A stretch of 64,000 nucleotides of DNA from Sipunculus nudus (taxonomy: Eukaryota > Annelida > Sipuncula > Golfingiida > Sipunculidae): the NCBI GenBank assembly GCA_026874595.1, contig CM049310.1, positions 26,709,058 to 26,773,057 of the forward strand, written 5' to 3'. Numbering within the stretch: the stretch's first letter is position 1; the number at the start of each line of letters is the position of its first letter. The notes under the pieces were generated by a model that saw nothing but the letters and a program-made list of their open reading frames with translations, searched no databases and was not told the DNA's origin. Shown here one piece after another: positions 1 through 13,031 of the stretch. The position numbers were made by a program, and so were the translations under genes.

Positions 1-61
1 TGGAACAGCGGGAAAGGCAGGAGACGGGACGAGCCTGTCAAGGCAGGTCGCCCGATACGCC

Positions 62-1262
62 TTAGGGGACCATAAGTACTGATCTGCCAAGGGTTCCGCG
101 CAATGAGGATATAGCACCGGTGACAGCAGCATGATGATTGTCAAGTAGCCGAGCTATCTCATCGGTAAATTCCATGCAGACCTGAGGCCCAGAAGTCGGC
201 GCCAAGAGCGTGGACAGGTTTAGGTAGAACCCGGCCGAGGCGGCAGAGGCGGGCGGTGGCAGGAGGCGCTGGAAGGTCGGCCCATCCCGTCGAGACGCCT
301 GCATGGTGTGGGCCACCTGATCAAGTAGGTCAGATTTCATGGTGCGCCACGCCTGTCTCTGTGTGTTGAGAGCAGTCCACTGATCCGTACCGGCTGGAGG
401 TGCCTGATCTGTAAACATAAGCAGAGAACGGACGGACGGAATATCAAGAGCGGACGAAACCTCCGGAGCGGTCTGGACACAGACGGGGTCCAGACGCAGA
501 CAGGAGGGGAACCAACCATCGGAAGGACAGGCAAGGAGGTGGTCCTTCAGGGGGCGAAGGGACGGACGGCTGGGAAGGGGGGGGATCAAGCGGGGGGGGG
601 TGGGGGGTGGGGGGGGGGGGGCGGGGCTCTTACCTGCGCCGGAGCCTGCAGGGAACGAGCGACCTCCATCCAAACGAGACGCTGTGGAAACAACACAGGA
701 GGATCGGCCGAAGACACCTGTCCCAGAGCCGCGGCCGCGGACTCAGACTCAAGGTCGAAATCCGCCCGTAAGGATTCACAAAAACTGGAGAGACGATGAA
801 TGAGGGAAATGGCATGAGCCTTCTCGAGGGCCTGGGCAGGGCAGGGGCTTTCTGGAGGGGGCGGCTAGAGTCCTAGCCATAGCCCCAACAGGGGTCTGGA
901 GGACAGAGCCCTGGGAGGGTGGGACGGGGCCCATTACTAGAAGTGGATCCGCAGAGGGGGAGCGTAAGGCCACCAAACTAGACTCAGATGGAGGGGCGCC
1001 CCCCAACCCCCCCCCCCCCCCGGCCCCCCGCCACCGGAGCCGAAGAGAGCGTGGGAGAGGGCACAATGGGATCAAGAGCAGTCGACCATGCATGAAGTCG
1101 AGCCCATTGAGAGAGCGGCCACGTATGACAATAAAAACACGGGTCCGCCTCACCCAGGCACGTGCCCTCACTGGAGCGACAGCCGAGACAAGAGGGGTGA
1201 GTATCCCAGGAAGGGAGAGACGCTCCACAAGACGAACAAGTCCGAGAGACTTCCAAGCACAA
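62..1262 (-). mobile_element. Decayed retroelement gag-like fragment
   Basis: Three overlapping minus-strand frames (ATG at 1262, ATG at 1228 and the frame covering 673-62) read as one broken protein. The first has a cysteine pattern near its start: C-S-S-C, then D-T-H-P-S-C-L-G-C, then C and C-F-Y-C, followed by a Trp-containing stretch. The downstream frame is proline-rich and then helical. Paired Cys-x-x-Cys knuckles ahead of a Pro-rich linker resemble Gag-like ORFs of DIRS/tyrosine-recombinase or other invertebrate retroelements; this is recognition by eye and the class is uncertain. Base composition is far more GC-rich than the surrounding DNA. Frame changes coincide with poly-C/G tracts near 1007-1021 and 590-620, so the frameshifts may be real decay or homopolymer sequencing error. 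No reverse transcriptase is visible before the window edge. Confidence 0.45.
590..627. repeat. Poly-G tract
   Basis: A run of G broken by two T positions. It lies inside the decayed gag-like frame and is a likely length-polymorphic or error-prone tract. A similar C run lies at 1007-1021. Confidence 0.8.
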
Positions 1263-1446
1263 ATGCCAGAAGAATAAGTGTCTCTACCAAAAACGAGGCA
1301 TGACCTAGATACCCGAGAATGAGGCAGAAGTGGGCGATGATAGGCCTACTCAGAGAAAATTTTGTAAGTGGGGCTTCTGGCGTGTGAATACTAACAGAGA
1401 ATATTCTCATTAATACAGAAAACGCTCACATCGATGTTTACTTAAT

Positions 1447-4089
1447 AACAAGGGACCTATGGGTCACGACGCTCAGCTGTTATATATGATAAAAAAATAT
1501 TATTTAGAAATGAGGCACATGCTGGTTTTGTGTGGTAATAAATATAAGCTGTATTATGAGTTGTTGTTGTTTAGCTTATGTATGATTTTGATAGTACCTT
1601 TGGAGACAGGGAAGAGGATTGATTTCATTTATTTTATTAACAAATGGAGTACTATTGTCACACAGATTTTGACTTGGCCATATAACTTATAAGCAGAACA
1701 TATAATATAAGAGTTTAACTATTTATTAAAAAAAATTACAAATATTGTCCCAAATATAATTTTTATAAAAAAATAATGAGAATCATATGATTTTTTTAAA
1801 TGAAATATAACTGATATGATTATTAAAATAAAATTAAAAAATATATTTATGAATGCATATTCATGAATGCATTCATGAATACATTTTGAAAGTATTTGCA
1901 CGAGTATTCATATACTTTCATTTACCTGAATTCCTATTCTTTATGCAAGAAATTTTATAATGGAGTACATAATCATATTCGTATTTAAATACAATTACAA
2001 AGTATTCGCACCATGTCTGGTATTTATTCAATTTCACCAACCAATTATGTTGAGAATCCAGAATATACAAAATTCACACATTTAAATAATGATCATAAGT
2101 ACCTGGTTTTATGGCTTTTTATGGCTTTTTTATATTAAAAAATAACTGTAAAAAATTCATTTTGGACTAATTTCACATCAATGTACACACTAGACACAGT
2201 AGGAATCTAGATTAATATTATCAACTGCATCTTTGTCTATCATTAATTTCCTTCATATGATCCCTAATGATTAGTAATGAACAATATGATTTACTTCTTT
2301 ATCATTAAAACTGAACTGAAAAATGCCATAGGTGACTGCATGGTGTTATTAGGAATATGTGACATTCTACCCATCGATACAAGATTCTTATATCATCAGT
2401 AACTGCAAGTTAATTTCCTGTTATTATAAACTAACAAATTCCTTTTCTATTTTTCTTTAATTTGTTATTAAAAACAATAAAAATTTATTAATTTATTGTT
2501 TATTGTTATGTTGTTGGTTAAAACTACTAGATGAGTTGGGTTGGACACCTGGATCAACTGTGGCTGGCCATAAGCTGCCTGGATTCCTGTATGCCTCGCC
2601 TCAAGCGTGCATAATTTGATGAAAGGTCAACAAGGTCAACATACAGGTGATTCAAGAGGGGCTGGAGAGAGCCAAAGTCTGACAGGGTCTCATAAAAAAC
2701 ATTAATAATAGCTACAATTTTTGGCCAATTTCTTTCAGCTTTCTAAACTAAAAAGCTGAAATCCGAAAGTGTGCATGATATGAAAATTATATCAACAGTG
2801 CTCACAGGACACAAACTTGCATTGGTCACAATTGGGCAAAATTTAAGGTACTAATTTTATATTTATACTAATTACTTATAAAATTTGAAAAATTCAGAAC
2901 TAATTTTGGTATTCAATTGAATCTTGATTAAATAATGTTACATCCCTGACAAAAAAATCTCTAGCTTCAGCAATGCCCTTGTTAAGGGAGTAAATATATT
3001 TCTTGATTTTTTACAAAGTGCATTATGTTCGGGCCCATAACTTAAAACAATTACGCAATACTGACATCATTCTGGCATGTGCATAGTGAATGAAAAATAT
3101 GTATATTATTTATGATTAAAGTCAGATCAGTGGTTTTGATATTAGGCAGTCTTGAAGTGTAACAATGGGTTTTTAATGGAAAAATGAAGTTTTTCATTAA
3201 TATCTCGAAGGTGTTAAGTCCTAGTGACCAAATTCTTGGCATGGTAGGGGATTTTGGAGACATCTAACTGTATGCCGAATTTAAGGAACTAAGAGCTGAA
3301 GCTGGGGAGCTGAGCTCTTGCAAACTGCATAACACTAGCTTGATGTAAACAATATGTTACATGGTGCTTGAAAACTTATTAAAATCTACAGTTTTTGATC
3401 AACTGGTTTCAAATTTTTGGTGTTAACAGTTGAAATGCTAACAAAAACATGCTGTGAAAATTAAATCCACAGTACTTACAGGAAAAAAACGTGCCATGGT
3501 CAAAGTTGGGCAAAATTTAAGGTACCAATTTTTTATTTTTATTAATATTTTGGAAAATTTAAAAGATTTTCATCTAATTTTGGGTATACAATTTAATTTT
3601 GATTAATTAAAGTTATATTACTGGAAAAAAGGTCGATAGCTTTAACATTTTTTGTGTTAAGTGATCAAATATCTTTCCTGATTTTTTACAAAATGCATTA
3701 TGTTTGGGCCCATAACTTTTTTAAATTAAATAATACAGACATAATTTCTGGCATGTACATAGGAACTATATAGAGGAATATTTATGGTAAATATGAGGAA
3801 AAACAGATGAGTGGTTTTGATATTAGGCAGTCCTGAAGTGTGAAAATAGGTTTTTAATAAAAAATTGAGGTTTTTCCTTAATTTCTCAAAGGAACGAAGT
3901 TGCAAAGACCCAGTTTTCGGCTTGGTAGGAGATCTTGGGGACATCTAACATTATGCCGAATTTTGGATTCCTAGGTCTTACGGTTTCAAAACGTGCCACA
4001 TCTACGGACGGACGGACGGACGGACAGACGGACGGACGACGGACAATGGACCACGACTATAGCTCAGATGACTTATAGTCAGCTGAGCT
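1447..4089 (-). mobile_element. Family A Helitron-like element, copy 1
   Basis: On the minus strand the element begins AGCTCAGCTGACTATAAG at 4089 and ends GGTCCCTTGTT at 1447. A run of CCGT units (seen as ACGG on the plus strand, about 4010-4040) lies just inside the 5' end. The 3' end carries the sub-terminal inverted repeat and an imperfect GACC-hairpin. The body is noncoding and AT-rich and holds two diverged copies of a module of about 680 bp (around 2690-3300 and 3400-3970). It lies downstream of the last RFC1 exon seen here, presumably in an RFC1 intron. No transposase or Rep/helicase is visible, so it is non-autonomous. Confidence 0.7.
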
Positions 4090-4255
4090 AAAAACTATAG
4101 TTTGTAACGATAAGGCAGGTATCAAATGAGTAGGGAAATTTATATACATGATGTCATCCATAACATCAAAACCGATAAATAAAAGTTTTCACAAACAAAA
4201 GGGAGATCATGATTTTTCTGCTATGTATACAGAGATCAAGTTAAAGTGATGGTAA
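4090..4255. other. Unique spacer between family A copies
   Basis: About 165 bp of AT-rich DNA separates copies 1 and 2. No gene or repeat is recognised in it. Confidence 0.5.
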
Positions 4256-6905
4256 AACAAGGGACCCATGGGTCACGGCGTTCAGCTGTTATATATGATA
4301 AAAAATAAGATTTGGAAATAAGGCATATGCTGGTTTTGTGTGGTAATAAATATAAGCTGTATTATGAGTTGTTGGTGTTTAGCTCATGTATGATTTTGAT
4401 ATTATCTAGAGACAATGAAGAGGATTGATTTCATTTATTTTATTAACAAATGGAGTGCTATTGTCACACAGATTTTAACTTGGCCATATAACTTATAAGC
4501 AGCACATATAATAAAAGTAACTATTTATTAAAATTTAATAACAAATATTGTGCCAATATAATTTTTATTAAAAAAAATAATAAGAAAATCATATGATTTA
4601 AAAAAAATATATATATAAAGGAAATGATTATTAAAATAATATTATAGAATATATTCATGAATGCATTCATGAATACATTTTGAAAGTATCTCCACTGGTA
4701 TTCAAATACTTTCATTTTTACCTGAATTCCCATTCTTATGCAATAACATTTTTTAATGCAGTACATATTCATATTCATATTCAAATACATTTGCAAAGCA
4801 TTCGCACCATGTCTAGTATTTATTCAGTTTTAGCCAAACAATGATGTTTAGAATCCAGAATATACAAAATTCACAAATTTAAATAATGATCATAAGTACC
4901 TGGTTTTATGGCTTTTATTTATATTAAAAAAATAAATGTAATATATTCACTTTGGACTACTTTCACATCAATCTACACACTAGACACAGTAGGAATCTAG
5001 ATTAATATTATCAACTGCATCTTTGTCTATCATTAATTTCCTTCATATGATCCCTAATGATTAGTAATGAATAATATGATTTATTTTTTATCATTAAAAT
5101 TGCACTGAAAAATACCATATGTGACTGCATGGTGTTATTTGGAATAACACTGACATTAATATTCTATCCATCCATACAAGATTCTTACATCATCAGTAAC
5201 TGCAAGTTAATTTTCTGTTACTCATCAACTAACAAATTCCTTTCTATTAATTTTTCTTTAATTTGTTATTAAAATCCAATATAAATTTATTAATTTATTG
5301 TTTATTGTTATGTTGTTTTTCATAACAACTATTAGATGAGTTGGGTTGGACACCTTGATCAACTGTGGCTGGGCATTAGCTGCCTGGCTGCCCCAGTGTA
5401 TGTCTCGCCTCAAGCGTGCATAATTTGATGAAAGGTCAACAAGGTCAACATACAGGTGACTGAAGAGGGGCTAGCTAGCCTGGGTCTGACAGAGTCTCAT
5501 TAAAACATAAATAAAAGCTCCAATATTTTGCCAATTTCTTTCAGCTTTCTAAACTACAAAGATGAAATCCTTATGTGTGCATGATATGAAAATTATATCA
5601 ACAGTGCTCTCAGGGACAAACGTGCCATGGTCAAAGTTGGGCAAAATTTAAGGTACAAATTTTATATTTATACTAATAATTTATAAAATTTGAAAAATTC
5701 AGAACTAATTTTGGGTACTCAATTGAATCTTGATTAAATAATGTTACATCCCTGACAAAAAATCTCTAGCTTCAGCAATCCTATTGTTAAGGGAGTAAAT
5801 ATATTTCTTGATTTTTTTAAAAGTGCATTATGTTTGGGCCCATAACTTAAAACAATTACGCAATACGGACATCCTTTCTGGCATGTGCATAGCGAATGTA
5901 TAGAAAAATATGTATATCATATATGATCAAAGTCAGATCAGTGGTTTTGATATTAGGCAGTCTTAAAGTGTAACAATGGGCTTTTAATGGAAAAATGAAG
6001 TTTTCCATTTATATCTCAAAGGAATTAAGTCCTAGTGACCAAATTCTTTGCATGGTAGGGGGTTTTGGAGACATCTAACTGTATGCCATATTTAAGGAAC
6101 TTAGAGCTGAAGCTGGGGAGCTGAGCTCTAGCTAACTGCATAACACTAGCTTGATGTAAACAATATGTGGTGCTTGAAAACTTGAATAAAATCAACAGTT
6201 TTTGATCAACTGGTTTCAAATTTTTGGTGTTAACAGTTGAAATGCAAATAAAAACATGCTTTGAAAATTAAATCCACAGCTGTTACAGGAAAAAAATGTG
6301 CCATGGTCAAACTTGGGCAAAATTAAAGGTATCAATTTTATATTTTTGCCAATATTTAAAAAAGTTTAACAGATTTTGATCTAATTTTTGGTATACAATT
6401 AAATTTTGATTAATTAGAGTTGTATTACTGAGAAAAAGTCCCTACCTTTTACACTTTTGGTCTTAAGTGACAAAATATCTTTCCTGATTTTTTTTACAAA
6501 GTTCATTATGTTTGGGCCTATAACTTTTTTAAATTAAATAATACTGACTTAATTTCTGGTATGTACATAGGAACTATATAGAGGAATATTTATGGTAAAT
6601 ATGAAGAAAACCAGATGAGTGGTTTTGATATATGGCAGTCCTGAAGTGTGAAAATAGATTTCTAATTAAAAATTGAGGTTTTTCCTTAATATCTCGAAGG
6701 AATGAAGTCCTATTGACCAAATTTTCTGCATGGTCGGAGATTTTGGGGACATCTAACTGTATGCCGAATTTCAGATTCGTAGGTTCAATGGTGTCGAAAC
6801 GTGCCAGTCTTACGGACGGACGGACGGACGGACGGACAGACAGACGGACGGACGACCGACAGTGGACCACGACTATAGCTCAGATGACTTATAGTCAGCT
6901 GAGCT
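4256..6905 (-). mobile_element. Family A Helitron-like element, copy 2
   Basis: Same orientation, ends and internal order as copy 1. Its 3' end reads AACAAGGGACCCATGGGTC on the plus strand, with the perfect 12-bp palindrome GACCCATGGGTC. The 5' end carries an ACGG/ACAG tetranucleotide run at about 6815-6855. Small insertions and deletions separate it from copy 1, so the two are independent insertions or an old duplication rather than a recent one. Confidence 0.7.
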
Positions 6906-7940
6906 AAAAACAGTAAGGATCATAGTAAACAACTTATATTATTAAACAAATATACAACAACATAGTCTTGCTTTGTAGGGAACAAAAATTCCTCCAACCA
7001 CTGAAGCAAGATTGAATATAAAGAGACAACCCACCATTATTACTGCACAGTAAAACATTTAATGAAAATTAAGAAGAATATTTACCTAATGTGAAGTTCA
7101 CTTGGGGGTAAAACATATTGCATAAATTTATCTTGCTACCATAACATACTGACACTGAATGGGTAAAATTTCCTCTTAGACAATGTTGTGCAAGATACAA
7201 TCAATTTTCAGAATCAGACAAAAAGTATTTCCCTTTCACTTTCAGCCATAACATGTTAATGCATATTATATAAATATATATGCATATTGGTTATACTTTT
7301 ATACATAAAAAAGTTATAAAACTTCCTTCATATAATTCACCATGTAAAAATGAACTGGTCAGACAAACAGATGGAGAAATGATGACTGGAGAAGGAAGGT
7401 GCTTTTACATTTTTATATAATTATCGTGCATATTTTTGTGTTGTCTATTCACATTATTGGTGTTTAATCCTTTCTCACTTTCTCACTTTTAAATCTGCAT
7501 TCAAAGCTTAAAATTTATATATTTAAACTCTTATTTCACATGAATACTGGGCCAATGTTTGGGTCATTGTATGTGACTACACTGTATATGTGGGGAAGAT
7601 ATAGGTCTATTTGGTACAAATATACAGGGCAAAACTATAGAATCTGTCCTACTCCAGTTCCCCTACCCCAGGACCCAACTGAACAATAACAAACCTCAGT
7701 TGTGGCTTGACAAGTATGTTTCACTCCTGTAAATGCTTGGTATCTGTTCCGTATGACAGATTCTTATTCGCTCCATATACAGTACTGTCAGTAGTGTAGT
7801 GTTGATTAATTGATTATACCAGTGGTTGGTCCATTTTTTACTAATCTATTAAACTACAGTGAAACCTTGTTGTGTCAAAGTCGAAGGGACCCTCAGAAAA
7901 CTTTGACACATCCGAGGTTCAACACAAGCCTGAATACTAC
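6906..7940. other. RFC1 intron, no gene seen
   Basis: AT-rich DNA downstream of the second visible RFC1 exon on the minus strand. No further exon with convincing splice sites is visible, and the next RFC1 exon is probably outside the window. Confidence 0.5.
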
Positions 7941-8031
7941 CTGAATCATATATGATGTTTGATGGTTTCATTTTTTTGCTTTTTCTGGCTTTTTTGGTGA
8001 CCTGGATGTCAACATTTTCATCACTTGATAC
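7941..8031 (-). CDS. RFC1: RFC1 internal coding exon
   Basis: This 91-bp minus-strand exon follows the acceptor ATATTTCAG and ends at the donor GTAGTA. Read in phase 0 it gives 30 codons plus one base. The peptide runs Val-Ser-Ser-Asp-Glu-Asn, then a Lys/Arg cluster (KKARKSKKMK), and ends N-I-I-Y-D-S. A basic stretch followed by an Ile-Ile-Tyr-Asp-Ser acidic start is found in the N-terminal region of replication factor C subunit 1, shortly after the Asp-Ile-Arg start. The incoming phase matches the phase-0 end of the exon at 11454-11843, which supports joining them. RFC1 is the large subunit of the clamp loader that places PCNA on primer-template DNA in the nucleus. The BRCT and AAA+ parts of the protein are not in the window. 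Confidence 0.72.
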
Positions 8032-8449
8032 CTGAAATATATAACATTTAACATTCCACTTGTAACACACATTTCTCTCTGAAAATTGAAGGTATAAAAT
8101 ATATACAATACATGCACAAATCCCTATTTGTGCAGATGTAGATTCAGCTTTAAGAACAACTGACAGACCACATGGGTGTCCCCCTAAGCCAGAACTCAAA
8201 GAAGGCTCATTAAGTGATCAGTTGAACAGTCTATACTTTCAGCTGATCATATTGTGAAAACCCTTAAGCAAGTGATTCAGTCCTTTCCCAGCTGAAAAAT
8301 ATGCTTGACAGAAATACCAACCTGCCTTTTTCATGAAATATTATACAGTTTTATCAAATATCTATAAGATGAACTGAAAAGTCATCTTCCATGTTTCTCA
8401 ACTCATACTGCTTCCCCCCCCCCCCCCCCCCCCCCCCGGGGCAAAGAAA
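8032..8449. other. RFC1 intron segment with poly-C
   Basis: Intron DNA between the exon and family A copy 3. It contains a 24-nt pure C run at 8414-8437 just outside the element's 3' end. Nothing else is recognised. Confidence 0.6.
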
Positions 8450-11067
8450 AACAAGGGACCTATGGGTCACGACGCTCAGCTGTTATATATGATAAAAAAA
8501 TATTTTTTAGAAATGAGGCACATGCTGGTTTTGTGTGGTAATAAATATAAGCTGTATTATGAGTTGTATGTATGATTTTGATAGTATCTATGGAGACAGG
8601 GAAGAGGATTGATTTCATTTATTTTATTAACAAATGGAGTGCTATTGTCACACAGATTTTGACTTGGCCATATAACTTATAAGCAGAACATATAATATAA
8701 GAGTTTAACTATTTATTAAAAAAATTACAAATATTGTCCCAAATATAATTTTTATTAAAAATAATAAGAGAATCATATGATTTTTTAAAATGAAATATAA
8801 CTGATATGATTATTGAAATAATATTAAAGAATATATTCATGAATGCATTCATGAATACATTTTGATAGTATTTGCACGAGTATTCATATACTTTCATTTT
8901 TACCTGAATTCCCATTCTTTATGCAAGAAATTTTATAATGGAGTACATAATCATATTCATATTTAAATACAATTACAAAGTATTTGCACCATGTCTGGTA
9001 TTTATTCAGTTTTCACCAAACAATGATTTTGAGAATCCAGAATATACAAAATTCACACATTTAAATAATGATCATAAGTACCTGGTTTTATGGCTTTTAT
9101 TTATATTAAAAAATAACTGTAAAAAATTCATTTTGGACTAATTTCACACTAGACACAGTAGGAATCAAGATTAATATTATCAACTGCATCTTTGTCTATC
9201 ATTAATTTCCTTCATATAATCCCTAATGATTAGTAATGAATAATATGATTTACTTCTTTATCATTAAAAATGAACTGAAAAATGCCATAGGTGACTGCAT
9301 GGTGTTATTTGGAATATGTGACATTCTACCCATCGATACAAGATTCTAATATCATCAGTAACTGCAAGTTAATTTCCTGTTATTATAAACTAACAAATTC
9401 CTTTTCTATTTTTCTTTAATTTGTTATTAAAAACCAAGAAAAATTTATTAATTTATTGTTTATTGTTATGTTGTTGGTTAAAACTACTAGATGAGTTGGG
9501 TTGGACACCTGGATCAACTGTGGCTGGCCATAAGCTGCCTGGATTCTCGCCTCAAGCGTGCATAATTTGATGAAAGGTCAACAAGGTCAACATACAGGTG
9601 ACTCAAGAGGGGCTGGAGAGAGCCAAAGTCTGACAGGGTCTCATAAAAAACATTAATAAAAGCTACAATATTTGGCCAATTTCTTTCAGCTTTCTAAACT
9701 AAAAAGCTGAAATCCTTATGTGTGCATGATATGAAAATTATATCAACAGTGCTCTCAGGAAACAAACGTGCCATGGTCACAGTTGGGCAAAATTTAAGGT
9801 ACTAATTTTATATTTATACTAATAACTTATAAAATTTGAAAAATTCAGAACTAATTTTGGGTATTCAATTGAATCTTGATTAAATAATGTTACATCCCTG
9901 ACAATAAAATCTCTAGCTTCAGCAATGCCCTTGTTAAGGGAGTAAATATATTTCTTGATTTTTTACAAAGTGCATTATGTTTGGGCCCATAACTTAAAAA
10001 AAATACACAATACTGACATCATTTCTGGAATGTGCATAGCGAATGTATAGAAAAATATGTATATTATATATGATCAAAGTCAGATCAGTGGTTTTGATAT
10101 TAGGCAGTCTTAAAGTGTAACAATGAGTTTTTAATGGAAAAATGAAGTTTTTCATTGATATCTCAAAGGAATTAAGTCCTAGTGACCAAATTCTTGGCAT
10201 GGTAGGGGATTTTGGAGAAATCTAACTGTATGCCAAATTTAAGGAACTTAGAGCTGAAGCTCGGGAGCTGAGCTCTAGCAAACTGCTTAACACTAGCAAT
10301 ATGTGACATGGTGCTTGAAAACTTGAATAAAATCTACAGTTTTTGATCAACTGGTTTCAAATTTTTGGTGTTAACAGTTGAAATGCTAACAAAAACATGC
10401 TGTGAAAATTAAATCCACAGCAGTTACAGCAAAAAAAACGTGCCATGGTCAAAGTTGGGCAAAATTTAAGGTACCAATTTTTTATTTTTGCTAATATTTT
10501 AAAAAATTTAAAAGATTATGATCTAATTTTGGGTATACAATTTAATTTTGATTAATAAAAGTAATATTACTGGAAAAAAAAGTGCTTAGCTTTAACAAGT
10601 TTTGTGTTAAGTGATAAAATTTCTTTCCTGATTATTTACAAAATGCATTATGTTTGGGCCCATAACTTTCTTAAATTATATAATACAGACCTAATTTCTG
10701 GCATGTACATAGGAATTATATAGAGGATTATTTATGGGAAATATGAGGAAAAACAGATGAGTGGTTTTGATATTAGGCAGTCCTAAAGTGTGAAAATAGG
10801 TTTTTAATAAAAAATTGAGGTTTTTCCTTAATTTCTCAAAGGAATGAAGTCGCAAAGACCCAGTTTTCGGCTTGGTAGGAGATCTTGGGGACATCTAACA
10901 TTATGCTGAATTTTGGATTCCTAGGTCTTACGGTTTCAAAACGTGCCACATCTACGGACGGACGGACGGACGGACGGACGGACGGACGGACGGACGGACG
11001 GACAGACGGACGGACGACGGACAATGGATCACGACTATAGCTCAGATGACTTATAGTCAGCTGAGCT
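8450..11067 (-). mobile_element. Family A Helitron-like element, copy 3
   Basis: Third copy in the same orientation, lying inside the RFC1 intron between the two visible exons. It ends with AACAAGGGACCTATGGGTC at its low-coordinate side and with the AGCTCAG hairpin at 11067. The tetranucleotide run (about 10957-11015) is the longest of the three left-hand copies. The sequence is close to copies 1 and 2 but has its own deletions. Confidence 0.7.
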
Positions 11068-11453
11068 AAAAACCCAAAGAAACATGAACCTTATGTTTTA
11101 CAACAAATCGGGATTTCATTCTTCTACAACAAGAGAAGTATATGTTTTTTGTTTAAGACATTTTTAATAACTGTAATTTATCCTGGGAATGTGATAGGAG
11201 GTGTTGTGATATTCATTGTAAACATTTTCCTCTGAGGAGACTAATTCTAATATGAAAATTCACACAATGGAGTGGAGTTCTAGACATGATTCTGTGCATG
11301 GGTTTTTAGTCTCATTTCTTCGCTAAAACTGTCTTGTGCCACATTTGCCTGCTTGCATATTAAGCACTAACTTTCAAAATGAAGAAATCATAAACTACAT
11401 AAAAAAATTATATAACATGAAAAAAGTAAAACAATGGAGTGAATGGACCTTAC
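11068..11453. other. RFC1 intron segment
   Basis: Intron between family A copy 3 and the exon donor at 11453. No other feature is seen. Confidence 0.5.
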
Positions 11454-11843
11454 CTGGTCTGCCTTCCTCTTTGAATGACTATGCCTGTTCCCATTAACTT
11501 CCTCAGATTTCTTGGGGGTCTTTTCTTTAGGGACATCATCTTTTTTATGTTTCCTCTCCTTGTCTTTCTTTTTAGGAGAGGAATCCTCTGTTCCCTTTGT
11601 TAGGTGTTTTTCTTTCTCTCTGATGTTATTATTATCCTCATTTTCTGTGGAATTTTTTCTTCTTCCTTTGCTTTTCTCTTCGTCTTTACTTTTTGATCTG
11701 TGTCTATCTTTTGACTTTTCTTTTGCTTTCACAGTGTCCTCTTTTGTTTTCACTTTTACTTCATCTTTGCTTGTAGACTTTGTCTTCTCCTCAGGTTTAC
11801 ATTTCTTAGCTGTGGACTTTGGACCAAAGAAATTTCTTATGTC
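11454..11843 (-). CDS. RFC1: RFC1 N-terminal coding exon
   Basis: A 390-bp minus-strand exon of exactly 130 codons, phase 0 at both ends. The acceptor is TTTTTTCAG just above 11843 and the donor GTAAGG begins at 11453. The encoded protein starts D-I-R-N-F-F-G-P-K and then runs through a long Lys/Glu/Ser/Asp linker with KSKDRHRSKSKDEEK-type blocks. In known RFC1 proteins the N-terminus is Met followed by Asp-Ile-Arg-x-Phe-Phe-Gly, a PCNA-binding-like motif, and then a charged linker; both traits are visible here. The exon begins at the Asp, so the initiator Met must come from an upstream (higher coordinate) exon. The linker is low complexity, so identification rests mainly on the first eight residues and on the following exon. 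Confidence 0.75.
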
Positions 11844-12932
11844 CTGAAAAAAAAATTTGTTACAACTGCCATGTCATTTAAATAAACCTCTAAACTTATA
11901 CAACTATGTTTAATATTCTACGATCATATCATAGATAAGTTCTATCTTCTTTAAAAGGACAGGTACAAGGCCCATTGCTTACACTGTCAACTGTAATTGT
12001 AATCAGTTATTGCAATATAATGAAATCACAGTTTTTGAGTAATCATTATTAAATACATAACTTTTTTTTAGAAAAATACTTGTAATCATAATTGATTTCA
12101 TTAACAATATAATTATAATCATGATGAGACATGAATAAATTATTACTTTTTTGTTTTATCAATGTGTAAACAGGAAGAATTAATTTAGATCCTGAAAGTA
12201 TCATCCTTCAGAATTATCAGCAATATAAATATACTAAATTGTAAATTACTCAACTGCTGAGTCTTCTGTGTAAAAAAATTAAATCAAACAATATCTATTT
12301 ATCTGATGGAATTAGGTTTCAGTTGTACCTAGAGCTCACTGCAATGCCAGTTTAAATTTAATTAAATGTTCCTGAATGTGGTTAGATTTTGTAAGATTTA
12401 TACTTCATATTAAATAATTATTCATATTATATTCTAAGTTTATCATCTATTTTAAGAATTATTTTGAATGTGATGCATATTTCCCATACAACTGACAGTC
12501 CTGAACAGATAACATTAGTGCTGGGACCAATGATCCAATATATGCGATGACTGGTTGGCTGATGCAGACAATCCAGCAACAGATCTTGCAATGCCATAAT
12601 TGATTAAAGAGTTTTTCACAAAGGTTAGGCTTTAAAATGATGGAAGGTACGCTTTCATAACATTTATATGAACACATTTTAGAACATTCTTTGTTTAGTA
12701 ATAGATTCACACCTATGTTTACTATATACATATGAAGACTTAATAATATGTCCAATTGTCTATAGAGGTTTTAGATATATTAGCCCATATGTAGGCCTAT
12801 ATATAAATTGAGACTATGCACAGTCAATATATTTGATAAGAAATACTCTAGAGTTCAACCACTTTTTACTGATGACTGAACATGAAATTACAAATGATAC
12901 CCTCTGATCATCAGTTGTTGATATGTACCCAG

Positions 12933-13031
12933 GGGTACTATTAAATATTATGCAATTTGGTAAAATCTATCAATATAATTCAAATTTTTCATGTCCAGTC
13001 AGTTTTACACAACCAGTCCAGATAACCAATT
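12933..13031. repeat. 99-bp direct repeat, unit 1
   Basis: Matches 13748-13846, offset 815 bp, with only one difference noticed by eye (ATGTCC versus ATTTCC). Either a recent local copy or the two ends of a decayed element. Confidence 0.75.

Noticed and set aside
539-803. Plus-strand ORFs across the poly-G region
   Set aside because: Low-complexity Gly runs opposite the gag-like frame, with no independent support.
3726-3944. ORF conserved among family A copies (also near 10.7, 51.8, 57.1, 57.4 and 60.7 kb)
   Set aside because: The similarity is that of the DNA repeat itself. Frames are broken at different points in each copy and no domain is visible.
11512-11847. Plus-strand 111-codon ORF
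   Set aside because: It is the antisense shadow of the RFC1 N-terminal exon; its Phe/Ser/Leu-rich composition is the complement of Lys/Glu codons.
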